Numbered from the stretch's first letter, positions 9,466 through 22,589 are shown. The stretch is 64,000 bases of DNA from Jacaranda mimosifolia (GCA_018894105.1 CM032122.1:32271404-32335403); one strand, 5' to 3'. The notes: generated from the letters alone by a model not told the origin. Made by a program: numbers and translations.

Positions 9466-12000
9466 TACACAAAAATTCTCGGTCAAAACCAGAAATTGGC
9501 AAAAAGATAGCAAACATATAAACTATTGCATAATTGATGAGGTAGCAAAAAGATAGCAGAGATATAAACTATTCAGAAACAAATATCAGAGTTCTATCCA
9601 CAACTCATCTTACACAGTCTAATGCCCTATTACTGAAGTATACAATAATGGGAATCCCCATAGAAAACATAGATCTCCTTCACAAGTTTGTATTTCTTTA
9701 TTTTAACTCTTTTCTTTCCACTATCCCCTATAGCAATCTTCTTAAAATCAAAGCTTGAGCCCACCAAAAATTATGAAAAGCCAAACTTAGAAACTAAAGA
9801 TTCAATCTTTCATATTTGAGGGGGAAAAAATCCCAAATTGAAGTAGATAAGTACTTGGATTTTTTTAACCAGATTTTGCACCTCTTTCAATTATAGCTGA
9901 TAGCAAAATATGTATGCCAGACAGTATTCCTTTGTTCCTTCTGTTGATTTAGGTCTGTTACACAGAGCAATTATCATCATCCCAAACAAAAATCCTTAAA
10001 AGAGAAGCAAAAATTATATAAAGAATAGCAAACTCTAGCATCCATAATGGAACATAATTCACCGTCTTCCAAAAGGCAATTAAATATGCACAAACAAACA
10101 AATTCTAGTATTTCCCAACACCTGCAAATTTCATGACCCCTTTGACAACAGCAAGTTAGTGTAATAATTACTAATTGTAGCACTAATCTCTAGATTTGTT
10201 GTGTTGCTCTCAAAGATTAAAAAGCAGCAAAAATAACAAGCCAGATTGAACTTTTCTATCAGCATCATTGTTTAGTAATAACAACGAAAATTGCTTCTGC
10301 ATTGGACAATAGAATCACCTCAAAACCATTGATCCCATCCTCTAGGATAATTCCAACATCTCAAATCCACTTGTTTCCCTTCCCATTTTCTCCAACAGGC
10401 TTGCTTCAGGAGCTCGGGTTAAAATACAATCCAAAGTGTCTTCTGACAGTTGAGGCTAACTCCTGGAGGACATGTTTGAGATGAGGCAGATGGAAGTATT
10501 CTTATTGAAGGAAAACAGATAAAAACATCAAAAATTCTAAAAGGGGACATGAACAATTTAGAAATAATCAGAAAGAAAAAGTCCCTTTTAACTAAGAGCA
10601 AAAAAATTTAAAAAATCAAACCAAAGAGAGAAGAATACCCTAACAAAATTCTGAACACCAAAATCAGCTCCTTTTTCTCCTTAAGAGAAATAACAACCTT
10701 TTCAATATAATCTCAAACTTCCCACCCTTCTAATATCGGATAATTTTCTCAGTCACATAGTCACCAGTGAAATTCCCGGAGAAGACGACGGCATGAAGGA
10801 ATCCACGATCTTTGCCTTCTCATGCTGTCTCTTCAAAACTTTCAGGCACATCTCTCGGCGATTTCTCCCATGAAATTTCGTAATCGGAGAAAAAGAAGAA
10901 GATGCTCCACTTCCCCAATTTTCAGCAAGTTGAATGAAGAAGAAGATGTATTTTGTGGAACAGAAGCAGTACAAGGTGTGAGGTGGGGCTTGACTTTTCA
11001 GTGGAAGTGCCGGAGTGGGTAGAGTTTCAGAGATGGGAAGACAATTTTTTCTTCTGACCATACTTAAAAGAAAATCAAAACCTTCATAATTTCTTCTGAT
11101 CGGGCCCACAATTAAGATAATAAGATAAAATGGAGCACAATCAATCATGCCCAAGGAACAAGCTGTCAAAGCACAATAAACACAGAAACGACGTCGTTTA
11201 GAAATAAAGCCAATTAAAAAAAAATACAAAAAGAACAGCACACACGCCATAATACTGTTTACACACGCATTCCCGTATATGTATAGTAGTAATATATATA
11301 TATAATTAGTGCCAACTGTCAAATTTTTTATGATCATTTACTATTTTTTATAATTTTTTTTTGTAATGTGTTTAATCATCTAAATTTATTAGGATATTAT
11401 AGTCATAGTGAGGTTTTTTTACTAACTTTGTTTGTCATTTAAAAAGTTTTTATATTATTTATTAGCCTCTAAATTTTGTAAAGTTTAATAAAAAAAAAAA
11501 GCCCTGTCGTGTTCTGGCAGTGTCGGACACATCCTTCAGCCGTGTTCGACACGTGTTGGGGCCGTGTCCGTGTCCGACTTACATGAAGTAATTTTTGGCG
11601 TGTCCGTGCATTATAGTGATGGAGGGATAAAAATATAATTTCAATTGACGAAAGTGAGAAAAAAACCATGCCTACTTGCACAACAGAGCACGTGAACATC
11701 ACTTATAGTCTCAAGGTGGTGGGACAATTTATAAAAATAACACGAATAGATTTTAACCCCCCCCCCCTTTTTTTCATGAGGGGGTGAACCACCAAAATGA
11801 TATTTCGGATGGGGCTAAAAATATATTTTCCCTTAAATAAGAAGATAAAATGATAAGATCTTTGCAAGCAAACACCCTCCACTTAGAATGTCTAAGTGCT
11901 TTTAAAATATTAAGTCAAAATGGATACAAATTAAAAGAGTTTTAATTAATCCAAGCCTTCTACCAATAGTATGTGGCATGCCGATACTACCACCTTTGTG
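9466..12000. other. No identified gene; unassigned exon-like blocks and low-complexity tracts
   Basis: On the minus strand, 10620-11040 has a C/T-rich 5'-UTR-like section and a frame containing VVISLKEKGADFGVQNFV. The block 10310-10480 is also less AT-rich than its surroundings. I do not recognise either, but they could be more captured host exons like those at 6.4-9.5 kb. A GACAC-rich block lies at 11510-11600, and a run of about 12 C followed by T sits at 11758-11775. Nothing else stands out. Confidence 0.3.
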
Positions 12001-12503
12001 TGATATACATCCGGTCATGGAGGTCACACTTAGGTGGAAAGCTGTGACCATATACTTAGCATGAGATGCACATTTGACTTGAGAACGCCCACACATTATA
12101 CACTCGGTCACGGGGGATTTGTGGTGCCCGTCTTGAATCAAAGCTTGATTGGTAGGTTTGACTTAACACCGAGTAATGTAGAGGTCGTTCTTATAGGGGA
12201 TCTAAATGAAATAGTGTGGCAAAATATATCAAGAGTTGCATGAGATGCAATTAGCAAAAGTTGCTTACCTTTGGATTGCTCATAGATATACATTCGGTCA
12301 TGGGGGTCCACTTGCAAGTCTTTAGGATCTTGATTCTCACTAGGAAATGTGATTTCCCAAATTCTTCTTGGGGGTGAAGGATTTGATAAAATAGTGGGAG
12401 GAAAACATGCTTGAAAGACCATAAACATGTTTTTTATATCAAATTTAATCACATGCTTATACTCTTTTTTGCCTCTTGTAGATTTTCAAAATCTTCAATT
12501 AAA
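12001..12503 (+). repeat. Leader or LTR-like region of copia element 1, with repeated TCGGTCATGG motif
   Basis: The phrase CGGTCATGG/CGGTCACGG followed by a G-rich run occurs three times (about 12012, 12104 and 12294), each in a CAT/CACTCGGTCA context. The stretch directly precedes the gag start codon at 12504, so it is probably the 5' LTR/leader of the retrotransposon. I could not define TG...CA ends, and no matching 3' LTR is present, so the LTR boundaries remain open. Confidence 0.35.
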
Positions 12504-15500
12504 ATGGCTAAGAATCCACTCGCATGTATTTTGGAAATCAATAAACTCACTAGGCCTACCTTCCAATATTGGTTGAGAAATATTAAAATAATTCTTGACT
12601 CTGAAAAGATGACATATGTCTTTGATAAAAGTCCCATGGACACAATTGGTGATGACTTCACTAACAAAGCTCGTGAAATGTTCACGAGATTTGGAGATGA
12701 TAATCTACAAGTTAGATGTGTCATGTTGGCCTCCATGTCTAACGAGCTCCAAAAGACTCATGAGCACATGAATCATGCTTGAAAGATCCATGTACACCTA
12801 CAAGAGTTGTCAGGTGTAGAATCTAGACACGAAAGGTTCGCTTTATCAAAGGAGCTCTTTAGATCAAGGATGAGTGAGGGGTCTAATGTCCATGATCACG
12901 GCCTCAAGATGATAGGAATCATCGAGAAGCTTGGACAATTATATGTGGTCATGGACAATGACCTCTACGTGGATTTGATCCTCTAGTCATTGCCACCATC
13001 ATTCGATAAATTCGTTATGAACTTTAACATGTCCAAGGAAGAAGTTACAATTAATGAATTAGTAAACATGCTTGTGACCGCCGAGACGACTATGAGAAAG
13101 GAGAAACCTCTTATGCTTGTATCTTTCTCCAAGTTGAAGGGCCCTAGGGGTCCTAGAAAGGGAAGTAAGAGGAAGAAGAGTTCTTTCTCTAAATGTAAGC
13201 AACTCGAGAAAAGTTTCGGAAGGGTTAAGAAGAAGGCTAAAATCGAAGCAAGTTGTTTCCATTGTGGTGAAAAGGGACATTGGAAGAGAAATTATAAACC
13301 TTACCTTGCAACCCTTGAGAAGGGTATGTACTTTATTGAAGTGCACTTGACGACCAATTCTTCATCATGGATATTTGATACTGCATGTGGTTCTCACCTT
13401 TGTAATTTATTACAGGGGATGGAAAGAAGAAAGAGTCTTTGTGAAGGGGGACATGACGCTCCGCCTAGGAAATGGAGCAAGAGTTGCCGCCACTTTCCAA
13501 GGCGTAATCAAGTTGGACTTGGGGAATGCTTGCATTGTACTTGATCTAGTTTATTATTTATCCCACTTTGTTAAGAACATTATTTCAATTCTCGTTCTTG
13601 ATAATGAAGGATTTGATTTTTCTATATGAATGGGTTGTTGAAAGCATTAAAGAATGGTTCTTTAATTGCACAAGGTACATTAATTAATGGATTGTACATA
13701 CTTGATTCTCAACCTTCACTAATGCACATTCAAACAAGTAAAAGAAAATTAGATAACCAAGAAGATGCCATTCTATGGCATGCAAGACTTGGACATATAT
13801 TTCTAAAAATAGGATGAGCAAGTTAGAAGCTTTAAAGCACTAAATGTTAGTGGCATTGATGATCTTCTTACTTGTGAATCTTGTTTAAAGGGAAAAATGA
13901 CCAAGGCTCCTTTTGTAAGACAAACGGAGCACTTCACAAGTCTATTGGATTTGATCTATATAGATGTTTGTGGCCCACTAAGAGTTAGTGGGAGATGAGG
14001 TTATTCTTACTTAATCACCTTCATCGATGATTATAGTCAGTTTGGACATGTGTGTCTTATGAAGTACAAGTTCGAAGCCTTTGAAAACTTCAAAGAGTAT
14101 AGGAATGAAGTGGAAAAGCAATTGGGGTTAAGTATTAAAGCTCTTTGATCAGATCGAGAAGGAGAATACTTGAGCACCGAATTCTTGGATTATCTAAGAG
14201 AGAATTGGATTCTCTCTCAATGGACTTCACTCGGCACACCCTAACACAATGGAGTAGCCGAGAGGAGAAATCGTACCTTGTTGGGCATGGTATGTTCCAT
14301 GATGAGTTTTTTCGATGTGCCCATATTCTTTTGGGGATACGCCTTAGATACGGCGACAAAGCTACTAAACATAGTACCTTCAAAGTTGGTGCTAAAAACA
14401 CCACATGAGATGTGGCATGACAAAGCACATTCTTACCAAAATATCAAGGTTTGGGAATCGCCTGCCTACATGAGCCAAACAGTGGGAGATAAGTTGGATA
14501 GTAGATCCACCTTGTGCAAGTTTGTGGGATACCCAAGAGAGTTTACGGGTTACTACTTCTATGATCCCTCGGAATAAAAGGTATTTGTTTCGAGGAACGC
14601 CTACATTTTAGAAAAGAAATTTCTATTAGATAGAAATAGCGTTGTTGTTGAACTTGATGAAGTTCAATATGATCATGAAATCCCACAAGTGGTGGAATCA
14701 AGCGAGCAACAAAAGCCTCACACACATCCTCTAAGAAGGTCGGATCAAATCAAGAAGCAATCCAAAAGGTTCAAATTTCTTCATGAGACGGGCTAATCGG
14801 ATAATGATCTGAAGACCTATGAGGAAACTATGTTGAGCATAGATTAGGGACGTTAGCTTGAAGCCATGAGATCCGAAATGGACTCCATGTACTCTAACAA
14901 AGTATGGATTTTGGTAAATCCACCAAAGGGAATAGTTTCCATTGGTTGCAAGTGGATCTACAAGCGAAAGTTAGGAGTAGATGGAGAAGTGGTGATTTTT
15001 AAGGTGTGACTAGTGGCAAAAGGTTACACTCAAAAATTCGGTGTTGATTTCAAGGAAACCTTTTCACCGATTGCAATATATAAGTCCATTTGGATCTTAC
15101 TTGTCATAGCCACATATTATGACTATGAGATATGGCAAATGGATGTGAAAACTGCCTTCCTCAATGGGGACATTGAAGAAGAAATTTATATGGAGCAACC
15201 ACAAGATTTTACACCCAAGGTGAGTGAGCAAAAAGTTTGCGAACTCTAGAGATCCATTTATGGACTCAAACAAGCATCCCGAAGTTGGAACATACGTTTT
15301 GACAAAACTGTCAAATTGTTTGGCTTTGTCAAAAATGCGTATAAACTATATGTGTATAAGAAGGCTAGTGGGAAGTAGTGTACAGTTTATTGTGTTTTAT
15401 GTAGATGACATCCTTCTCATTGGGAATGAGGTAGGAATGTTAGAGTGTACTAAAGCGTGGTTATCTACTCAATTCTCCATGAAGGATTTGGGAGAAGCCT

Positions 15501-15556
15501 CTTACGTATTGGGAATATGTATCTATATAGATAGATCTGAGAGGATGCTGTTGTGA
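12504..15556 (+). pseudogene. Ty1-copia retrotransposon gag-pol, decayed and 3'-truncated
   Basis: The region starts at ATG 12504 (MAKNPLACILEINKLTRP). In order it shows a UBN2-type gag; a zinc knuckle CFHCGEKGHWKRNY, whose last Cys is Tyr; a protease motif SWIFDTACGSHLC, where the expected DTG or DSG reads DTA; integrase with WHARLGHI, CESCLKGKMTKAPF, FIDDYSQFGHV, SDREGEYLS and HNGVAERRNRTLL; and reverse transcriptase with MDVKTAFLNGDIEEEIYMEQ, YGLKQASRSW and FYVDDILLIG. Many in-frame stops and frameshifts interrupt it (for example near 12781, 12985, 13626, 14148, 14575 and 15247). Homology ends abruptly at about 15556, just past the reverse transcriptase, so RNase H and the 3' LTR are missing. 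It is a dead relic of an autonomous element. Confidence 0.9.
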
Positions 15557-16400
15557 CATAAAGCTGGTAATTGGTGACAAATCCAGATCGGGCCGGCCGA
15601 TTTGATTGATCCAACCGGTAACTGGCGATAAATTCGATCCGATTTAAGTGGAAAAATTGGCTATTAATGGGAATAGTGTGAACCAGTCAAAACTGATTAA
15701 AAATCGATCAAACTGGTACTAGTTCAACCAATTTACCACCAGTTCACACTTTTTAATTTAATTAAAAAATTGAAAATAAAAAATATAAAGTTAAATGTGA
15801 AAAGAACAAAATGAAAGGGTTAGGGCTTTTCTTTCATTTTTCAAACACACATTTCTATTTCTTCCTTCACTTCAATATTCAAAACCCTTCGGCTTTGTCT
15901 CTTCCAAAATAAAACCCGGCTGTTGTGTTTTGCAATTGTTTGCTTCAAGCCTTAAACAATCAAAGTCACCCTTGATATTACGATTGATACGTCTTTTTTG
16001 GCTACGCATTTTTCATTTTTTTTTTATTTTTCTTAGATTATATTGGATATTTAGTGCAATAAGATTTATTTTATTAAGCATCGAAGTTGAAATTTGATAA
16101 GGGATGATCACTTGGGAAACATTAAATAGTTTAATTATTACATATTTGGAATTGACTAATTGATTGAAGTAGTCCTTTTTTTTTTTAAGAATAACTTGGA
16201 AAAATGGCTAAAATTTGGGGAAAAAATTTCTTTGAATTTTTCTATATTATTAAAAAAAAATTCATTTTTTACTAATGTTAATAATATTATATATATTTAT
16301 AAAATTATTTATAATTCATTATTATGTCATACTGGTTGAACCGGTCGGATTGGTAACCAGTAAGACCGCCGATTCGATGCCCGGTCAATTTTAAAAATGT
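15557..16400. mobile_element. Possible non-autonomous element with degenerate CCGGT-rich inverted ends
   Basis: Both margins are rich in AACCGGT/ACTGGT words: 15570-15740 (GGGCCGGCCGATTTG, CCAACCGGTAACTGG) and 16325-16390 (TACTGGTTGAACCGGTCGG). They are roughly inverse to each other. The middle resembles a 5'-UTR-like stretch (TTAGGGCTTTTCTTTC) and then AT-rich DNA. The left edge coincides with the break in the copia element, so it may be the DNA that truncated it. Ends and TSDs could not be fixed. Confidence 0.35.
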
Positions 16401-17296
16401 TGAATATAAAAATTGATACATTACAAGATCGCATTAACAACATCAAAACATTAAAGCTGATACAGTACAGAACTGCCTGATCTTACAACATATTACATGC
16501 TACATAATTTTCTTAGAAACGAAAAAAAGAAAAAAAATAAAAATAAATTAAGACTTACTTGAGAAAGGTGCTGCTCAATTCCAAAATCCTTCTTCCAAGA
16601 CTCCCAACTTACTTGAGAAGTAGCACAATTAAAAGTATCAATCATCTAAACATCAAAGCTTTAAATTTTCATTTTTAAATTTGCCACTCAAGCCTTCAGC
16701 TTAGTGGCAATTGTTCTCGCCTGCGGCGGATATTTTGTCTTTCAATCTTTTAACTCAGTGGCAATTCTTGATATTTTTTCTGCATTTATGAAGGGCTTGT
16801 TTGTTTATAATTTGAAGTATTTTGTCAAAATAATTTTTGGAAAGCAAGATTGGGGAATGTGATGGTTGTTTGTTTGTACTTTGGGTAATAAGTGAATAAT
16901 ATTGTGGGAGAAAATTATTTGTTTAGTTGTGCTTTGAGAGAAAACAAATTGTCTCATCAATAACTTTTTTATTGGATGGGTAGGGTGAAATTAATATTTT
17001 AAAATTATTTATGTATGTATATATATAGATTGGTTCGGGGGGACAAAAAATAAGAGGACTAGATATTGAGAAATGAGTAGGAAATATATTTTGAACATTT
17101 TTAAGTGTGTTTTGACAATGTGATTGTAAAATATGTATAATTTATTTATTTATATTTTGAGAGTTAAAAAATAAATTAACAATTTACAATCAAATATAGG
17201 CAAAACGTTTTGGTTGACTTTAGGCACAAAACTATCAAGCTTTTTACACGTGGCAGTTGGATCTTTAGTAAGTGATTGCGGCAGGAACATTTAAGT
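16401..17296. other. Intergenic, no gene seen
   Basis: AT-rich DNA. A phrase GGGCTTGTTTGTTTATAATT at about 16793 resembles the ends of the Tourist-like MITEs at 30.6 and 31.3 kb, but I found no partner end. No coding signal seen. Confidence 0.4.
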
Positions 17297-17700
17297 TGGA
17301 CTCGGAGAATAAATGAAAAGGCGTCAAATCAAAAGCTAGCCACATGGAGGCGAGCTTACAATTTGTGATATTCCAGTTGAAATTATTTTTAAATTGTCAA
17401 GTTTTAGGAGCGATTAGGGCTAAATTGTCAATGTGACTCTTTAAGGTCTTAACTTGTTTGTGGGTTACATATACCAGATATATTTTGTCATTTTGTCTGA
17501 AGTGGTTGCCATGGTGGCATCCAGGCTGAAAATGAGTTTGGAGAATTGGTGATGAGACGCCAAATTAAAAGTCACATGAATGTAGATCTAAAATTTATGA
17601 CACTTGAGTTGAATTATCTTTAAACTGTCAAATTTAGGAGCTTTAGGATTAAATTGCTAGCTTGGCTCTTTTACTGTTCTACTTTTGCCAGTTGGGCACA
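17297..17700. repeat. Diverged direct repeat, two copies of about 165 bp
   Basis: About 17297-17460 and 17536-17700 share a common order of phrases: GAGAAT...CAAATTAAAAG..CACATG, then TTGAATTATCTTTAAACTGTCAA, then TTTAGGAGC...TTAGGxxTAAATTG, then TGGCTCTTT. The copies differ at many sites and by small indels. They look like decayed halves of a tandem duplication inside repetitive, non-coding DNA. Confidence 0.6.
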
Positions 17701-18536
17701 CATAGGACCCATTTAGCAATTTTATCGATTTGACATATCATTGACAATCTTTAATTTGAATCAAATTATTAAACGCTACTTTATCATCTACATTAGTGTC
17801 CTCGTACCATATGTTTAAAAAAATTATATAAAAGAAAAATTCTAATCCAAAATTAAAAACGTAAAACACCATGAAATGATCGAGAATTGCAAAAACCCCA
17901 AATGAAAACTCAATTACAAACCCTAGAACAACCAAAACCAAAAATCCTAAAACTTCTTTAAGAAAATCCTAAATTACAATTCCCAAGATTCCAAAGATCA
18001 AATTATTCCTGCTCATACATTCATTTTCCGATAGTTCCGCTGAGGCCCAAAAGCATTCTTGTTTGCTTTTGGATTATATTGAATCAATTATTTCTTTATA
18101 TTCGATTAACTCTAACCAGCATTTCCGCAGCATTAGAGTTTTCACAAATTAGATATTCGAAGATCCAATGAAATAGACACTTCTTTTGACCAATAAAAGA
18201 TTTATGACACCAATTGATGTCAGCAAACTTATATGGCACCTTTCATGCTAAGTTATTGTTAACTCTCCAAGTAACATAGTCTCTATGAATTAACTTTGTC
18301 AAGACTTCACAAGAGTAAAGAATTTTCTGGAAGACTTTTCACAATGCCATAAACTATAGCAGATAATTAATGAGTTTTTTGATTTGTTAATATAAACCAA
18401 AAGGAAAGCAATTGCTAAGCAGCAAACAGAGTTGACTGATAGCATCACCAAAGATACTGAAATATTTTCTAATTTCGTTAACAAAAACAAGAAAGAAAGC
18501 AATGTGAGCAGCAAACATAGCCAACCAATAGCATCT
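17701..18536. other. Intergenic, no gene seen
   Basis: AT-rich sequence. A hydrophobic minus-strand frame at 18299-18577 has no recognisable family features and overlaps the histone relic, so I do not call it a gene. Confidence 0.4.
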
Positions 18537-18787
18537 TTACAGACCATAAAAGGATAGTCCTTGACTCTTGAGCACATAAACTACGTTTATAGAATCCACT
18601 TTCTAGAAAATCTTTAGAATACCATGAGCTTCTTGTAGATGAGATCGTTGATGTGCTTAATACCGCCACAATGGGCTAACCCTAAAACTGTTGACTTGAT
18701 GATTCTCTTGATGTTATCCCTCGGCATCTCTGTATGCGGCTTAATTTCATTCTTTTTTAAATCCTTGCCTCCTTTCCTTTGGCACAT
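18537..18787 (-). pseudogene. Histone H4 pseudogene, diverged
   Basis: The minus strand aligns along most of histone H4, the nucleosome core protein. It begins at 18787 (MCQRKGGKDLKKNEIKPH), continues as PRDNIKRIIKSTVLGLAHCG and GIKHINDLIYKK, then after a frameshift as GILKIF*, and ends as VVYVLKSQGLSFYGL before TAA at 18537-18539. The landmarks RDNI, the GG(I/V)K..I..LIY segment, LKIFLE and the terminal VVYxLKxQGxxxYG are in the right order and spacing. About 20 codons between LKIFLE and VVY are mostly missing. Plant H4 is almost invariant, so this many substitutions, a frameshift, an internal deletion and stops mark an old pseudogene. Because H4 genes are usually intronless, the sequence cannot say whether it arose by retroposition. 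Confidence 0.8.
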
Positions 18788-20369
18788 TTTCCTCTCTTTC
18801 ATTGAAATTAGAGAAATGGAGATTATCTTTGGGTGAATCTAGTTTTATATTATCGTTGTAATTTCTGCATATAGTGTTTTGGAATTTTCATTTTGTGGAC
18901 AAAACTATGAAATTTATATTGCACTTTAGGTTAAAGAATTGCTAATGACATATTAAATCAATCACCACTTGGACCATACTCTCAATTTTTCAGACTTGGG
19001 CTTCGAAGATTTATGAGATAAATGATCAAATCACCAGCTTAACTTTCAAGTGTCCTAAAACTTGAATGACCATTAGTTATAGGACAAGTTTAGTAAATTC
19101 ACAATCAAATAATATCCTATTTGGTTAATTTTTCTAATTGATTATGAGAAACAATTAATATGATTTATAAATCCTAACTATTGCTTTTATACAACAATAT
19201 CTTAACTAATTTCTAACTAACTCCAACTCATTTTATCTTGTATCATTTTTCTGTCTTGATACTTTCAATCACAACTAACTAAATGGTTGTGTAGACATTG
19301 TTTCTTTGCCTTTCTTATTTAATGTTTTCATGTTTTTCCCTCCCTTTTAAAGATTTTTAATGAACTTTGTGTTATTCTTTGCATGTGCTTGTCATACTTT
19401 TATTGTATAGTAAAATTAACGAGCTAATAAATTGATCATTTGGATTCGCAATACAAGACAACCCATTTAGATGGCAAAATTTAACTGACTAAGCATCACC
19501 TACAAATTTTTAAAACCCAAATTATATTGAGTTAGAACATAGTCCAAAGCCTCATTACTACTTTACATTTATAATTCAAACTCAGCGAATGGATGGAGGA
19601 TATTGTTTTGATCCTATATGGAGGAGAGAAGCTCTCGAATTCTCTCCAAATGTATTGTTAGTATACTTACAAGAATAACTATAAAGGACTCTCATAGGCA
19701 AATCTACAAATATTTACAACATTCTTCAACTTTCTAAAATAAATGAAAAGAACCAAGGAGAATTATCTATACTATTATAACAAAAGGTTTTTTACTCTCA
19801 TAAATGGAAGTTATTTCATTTTTTAAATCATTTTTCAACTTTTATTCATTAAAAGACATTCAAATATTAAAAAGATTTGATGTGATAAATTATTGTTAAG
19901 GTAGAAATGATAATAATTCCTAATTGGGTAGAAATGATAATAATTTCAGATTGGGTAGTTCTCATACCAACTTTTGAGTAATCCAAATTAGCCCTCAATA
20001 TATAGTATTAACATCCAACAGAACTATGAGCCTAATTGTAATTGAATTAAAAAATTGCACACATTTCAGCATTATGTTCCTTAAAATGCAAATATTCCAT
20101 TATTTAAATTTTGTTTTTATACATAGAATGGGGAAGAAAATGAGATTGAAAGAAGGGAATGCGGTCACTACTAATTCTAAATCTGCAAGTCTAACAGAGA
20201 CTAATACATAAGAGTGGATGCATTTGCTTCTTTAAATTTTTTATTTTATTAATTCGTAAGTTCACAAATAATTCTCATTTATTTTTCACTGGAATTACTC
20301 TTTATTATATGCTACTTCTTATTTGAATTTTTTACCATCAATTTTATCAAAATCAATATTTTATGTTGA
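18788..20369. other. Intergenic, no gene seen
   Basis: AT-rich DNA without coding signal. A duplicated phrase GGTAGAAATGATAATAATT occurs at about 19901 and 19928, a short local repeat. Nothing else can be supported. Confidence 0.4.
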
Positions 20370-21585
20370 TGGGTGTCGAATCCAACAAAAATAAATTAAT
20401 ACTCTAAAGGTATGATTTGTAATCAGTGGTGAGTTGGGTCGTATTCCACAGGGATTGGTAAATTTTGTTTATTTCAAGTTTACAAAAAACTAAAATAGAA
20501 GGGGGATTTTTATGAAAACGAAAACCTAGAATCTTAAAAATAAAGAAATCACAAATAAAATAGGAAATCAATAAGAATAAAATTTAGCCTAAGGTAAAAA
20601 TCTCAGTTTAGTTCTCAGATTTGACCATTAATGCAAAGATTAATTCCTCTTTTCTTGAATAAACTGGTTATAGTTACTCGGACGCCCTAATAACCAATCT
20701 CTCCTTACTATCTCGATAACTAAGAGAAGCTCGTTAGTTATTTCCCTTGCCGATAAATAACCCTAAAGAAACGCTCCTATGATTTAATTTATCAACAACA
20801 TTAAAAACTAGAGAGACCCAGCCCTAGCTAACAAACACACACAAGTGGGGTTCATTTAGACTAGATTATTTATCCACATAACATAAATCATGCATGTGGT
20901 CACCACACATAACTATGTTATTTGCCACAAATATTAGAACTATTAAACAATTACAGATTCAATGTTCTAATTGACAGAACAATTATTCTAAGCTATCAAA
21001 TTTGGGCCCTAAATTTAATAAACCTGAATAATCGTAATGAAAACAGAAGATAAATAAATACTCAAAAAATAAGAAATATGAATAAAACTATTTAGATCTC
21101 ACAAATACTGAAGAACCAAAATTTCGATAATCCCTTAGGCTAGAGAAGAGTTTAGCAACTCATGTCTGAGAGAAAAAGTGCAAGAAAAATAAAATATGCT
21201 GAATGAAAAGAATGAAAAGTTTCCTATGAAAGATATCTAGTTCCATATAAATAGCTTACTACTCCTAATGCAATTGGGAAACTAATAAGAGTCTTATCAG
21301 AATAGGACAACTAAAATTATCCTAATTAAAGAAATAAAAATTAAAATATTCTAGGAATGTACAACTGCTAAAACATGTCTGCTCTTGAATTATTTCCTTC
21401 TTCCATTTCTCGTCTCATCGGGAATACGATCTTTGCTCCAAGCACGTCAAAAACTCGATTTCCAACTGCATTTAGCTTAAATCTTCAATTTGCTTCACAA
21501 AACATAAAATGAAAGTTAAAACCCAATAATTAAGCATTTTTACTATTAATCACAAGGGAAAATTATACAAATAAAAAGACAAAAA
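20370..21585. mobile_element. Possible non-coding retroelement remnant
   Basis: The stretch opens with GGGTGTCGAATCCAAC and GTCGTATTCCACAGGGATTG and closes with a run ending ACAAATAAAAAGACAAAAATG. Dispersed non-coding plant repeats, often LARD-like, frequently carry a 'cgaatcc...cacagggattgg' phrase of this kind. No ORF, LTR pair or TSD was found. The call rests only on that resemblance. Confidence 0.3.
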
Positions 21586-22589
21586 TGCAACTTAACATTT
21601 GTTATTTAATGTGGTTTGTATTGTTGTATATTTAATTGTATTATTTACAAAAATAATTTTTTTACTATTTATTTGTATAATCAATTTTGATGGATATGAA
21701 AATAAATTTATGTATGCAGGAACAACATGCCAACGATTGTTAATACTACTATTATAAGGAAACGTTATACTCGTAGTATTCATAAACTTTTATCAATTAA
21801 TAAGATATACATAAAAAATAAGATCACAATTACAAGACAAGACGATTAATAAACACATCAAGCATAATCCTTAGATAATAGATATCACGCGTAAAAACTC
21901 TAAACTAAATCCATCACCTCTAAGAATCTCCTCTGGATCAAGTACTGAACCTTTAAGTCATAACAAGGATAAATCCAGTTGTAATAACAATATTTGTACT
22001 AAGAGCATAAATAGAAATGTTACCACCACAGAAACAAATTAAGAAAATTAACAAAAATGACAAACAATCATTTTCTATTCAATATAACTTCTTCCGACTT
22101 CTTTTCATAGGACTTCAAAATGTGATGATTTTATGGATTTTGCTCATGCCATCAGTCATTAGTAAAATTTAAATATTTTTTGCTCGCATTAAAGTGAGGG
22201 TCCTACCTAAAGAAGGCTAAGGAAGAGAGAGAGAGAACTGGTTTAAGGAAGCGGCACTCAGTACGCTTTCTCCTTTAATTGCTTTGTTCCTAAGAAGCCA
22301 GCCTTTGGCTCAAAAGTTGGAAGTACGAACTTTTACTTCTTTCATTCCGGTTCTCAAAGTTTTGGAAGCTATTAAGATATTAGGCCCTTCAAGACGAGTT
22401 ACTAATACATGGTTTCCCAAATTTGCTGCAGAATTTGCAGTAGTCATTCACACTTAAGAGAACACATGACGATAAAAATCCAGTCATCCAAATATATTAA
22501 CTATTATTACTGTGACTAAACCCATATATGTATGCTAGCTCTAAGCATATCCATATGGATAATCTTTGTAATTAGGGGTAAATTTAATT
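21586..22589. other. Intergenic, no gene seen
   Basis: AT-rich sequence with a short GA-repeat (GAGAGAGAGA near 22230). No recognisable gene or mobile element. Confidence 0.4.

Noticed and set aside
16793..17050. GGGCTTGTTTGTTT end resembling the Tourist MITEs
   Set aside because: No inverted partner end or TAA duplication was found, so an element cannot be delimited.
18299..18577. Hydrophobic minus-strand ORF that could pass for a membrane protein
   Set aside because: AT-rich, overlaps the histone H4 relic in another frame, and has no family signature.
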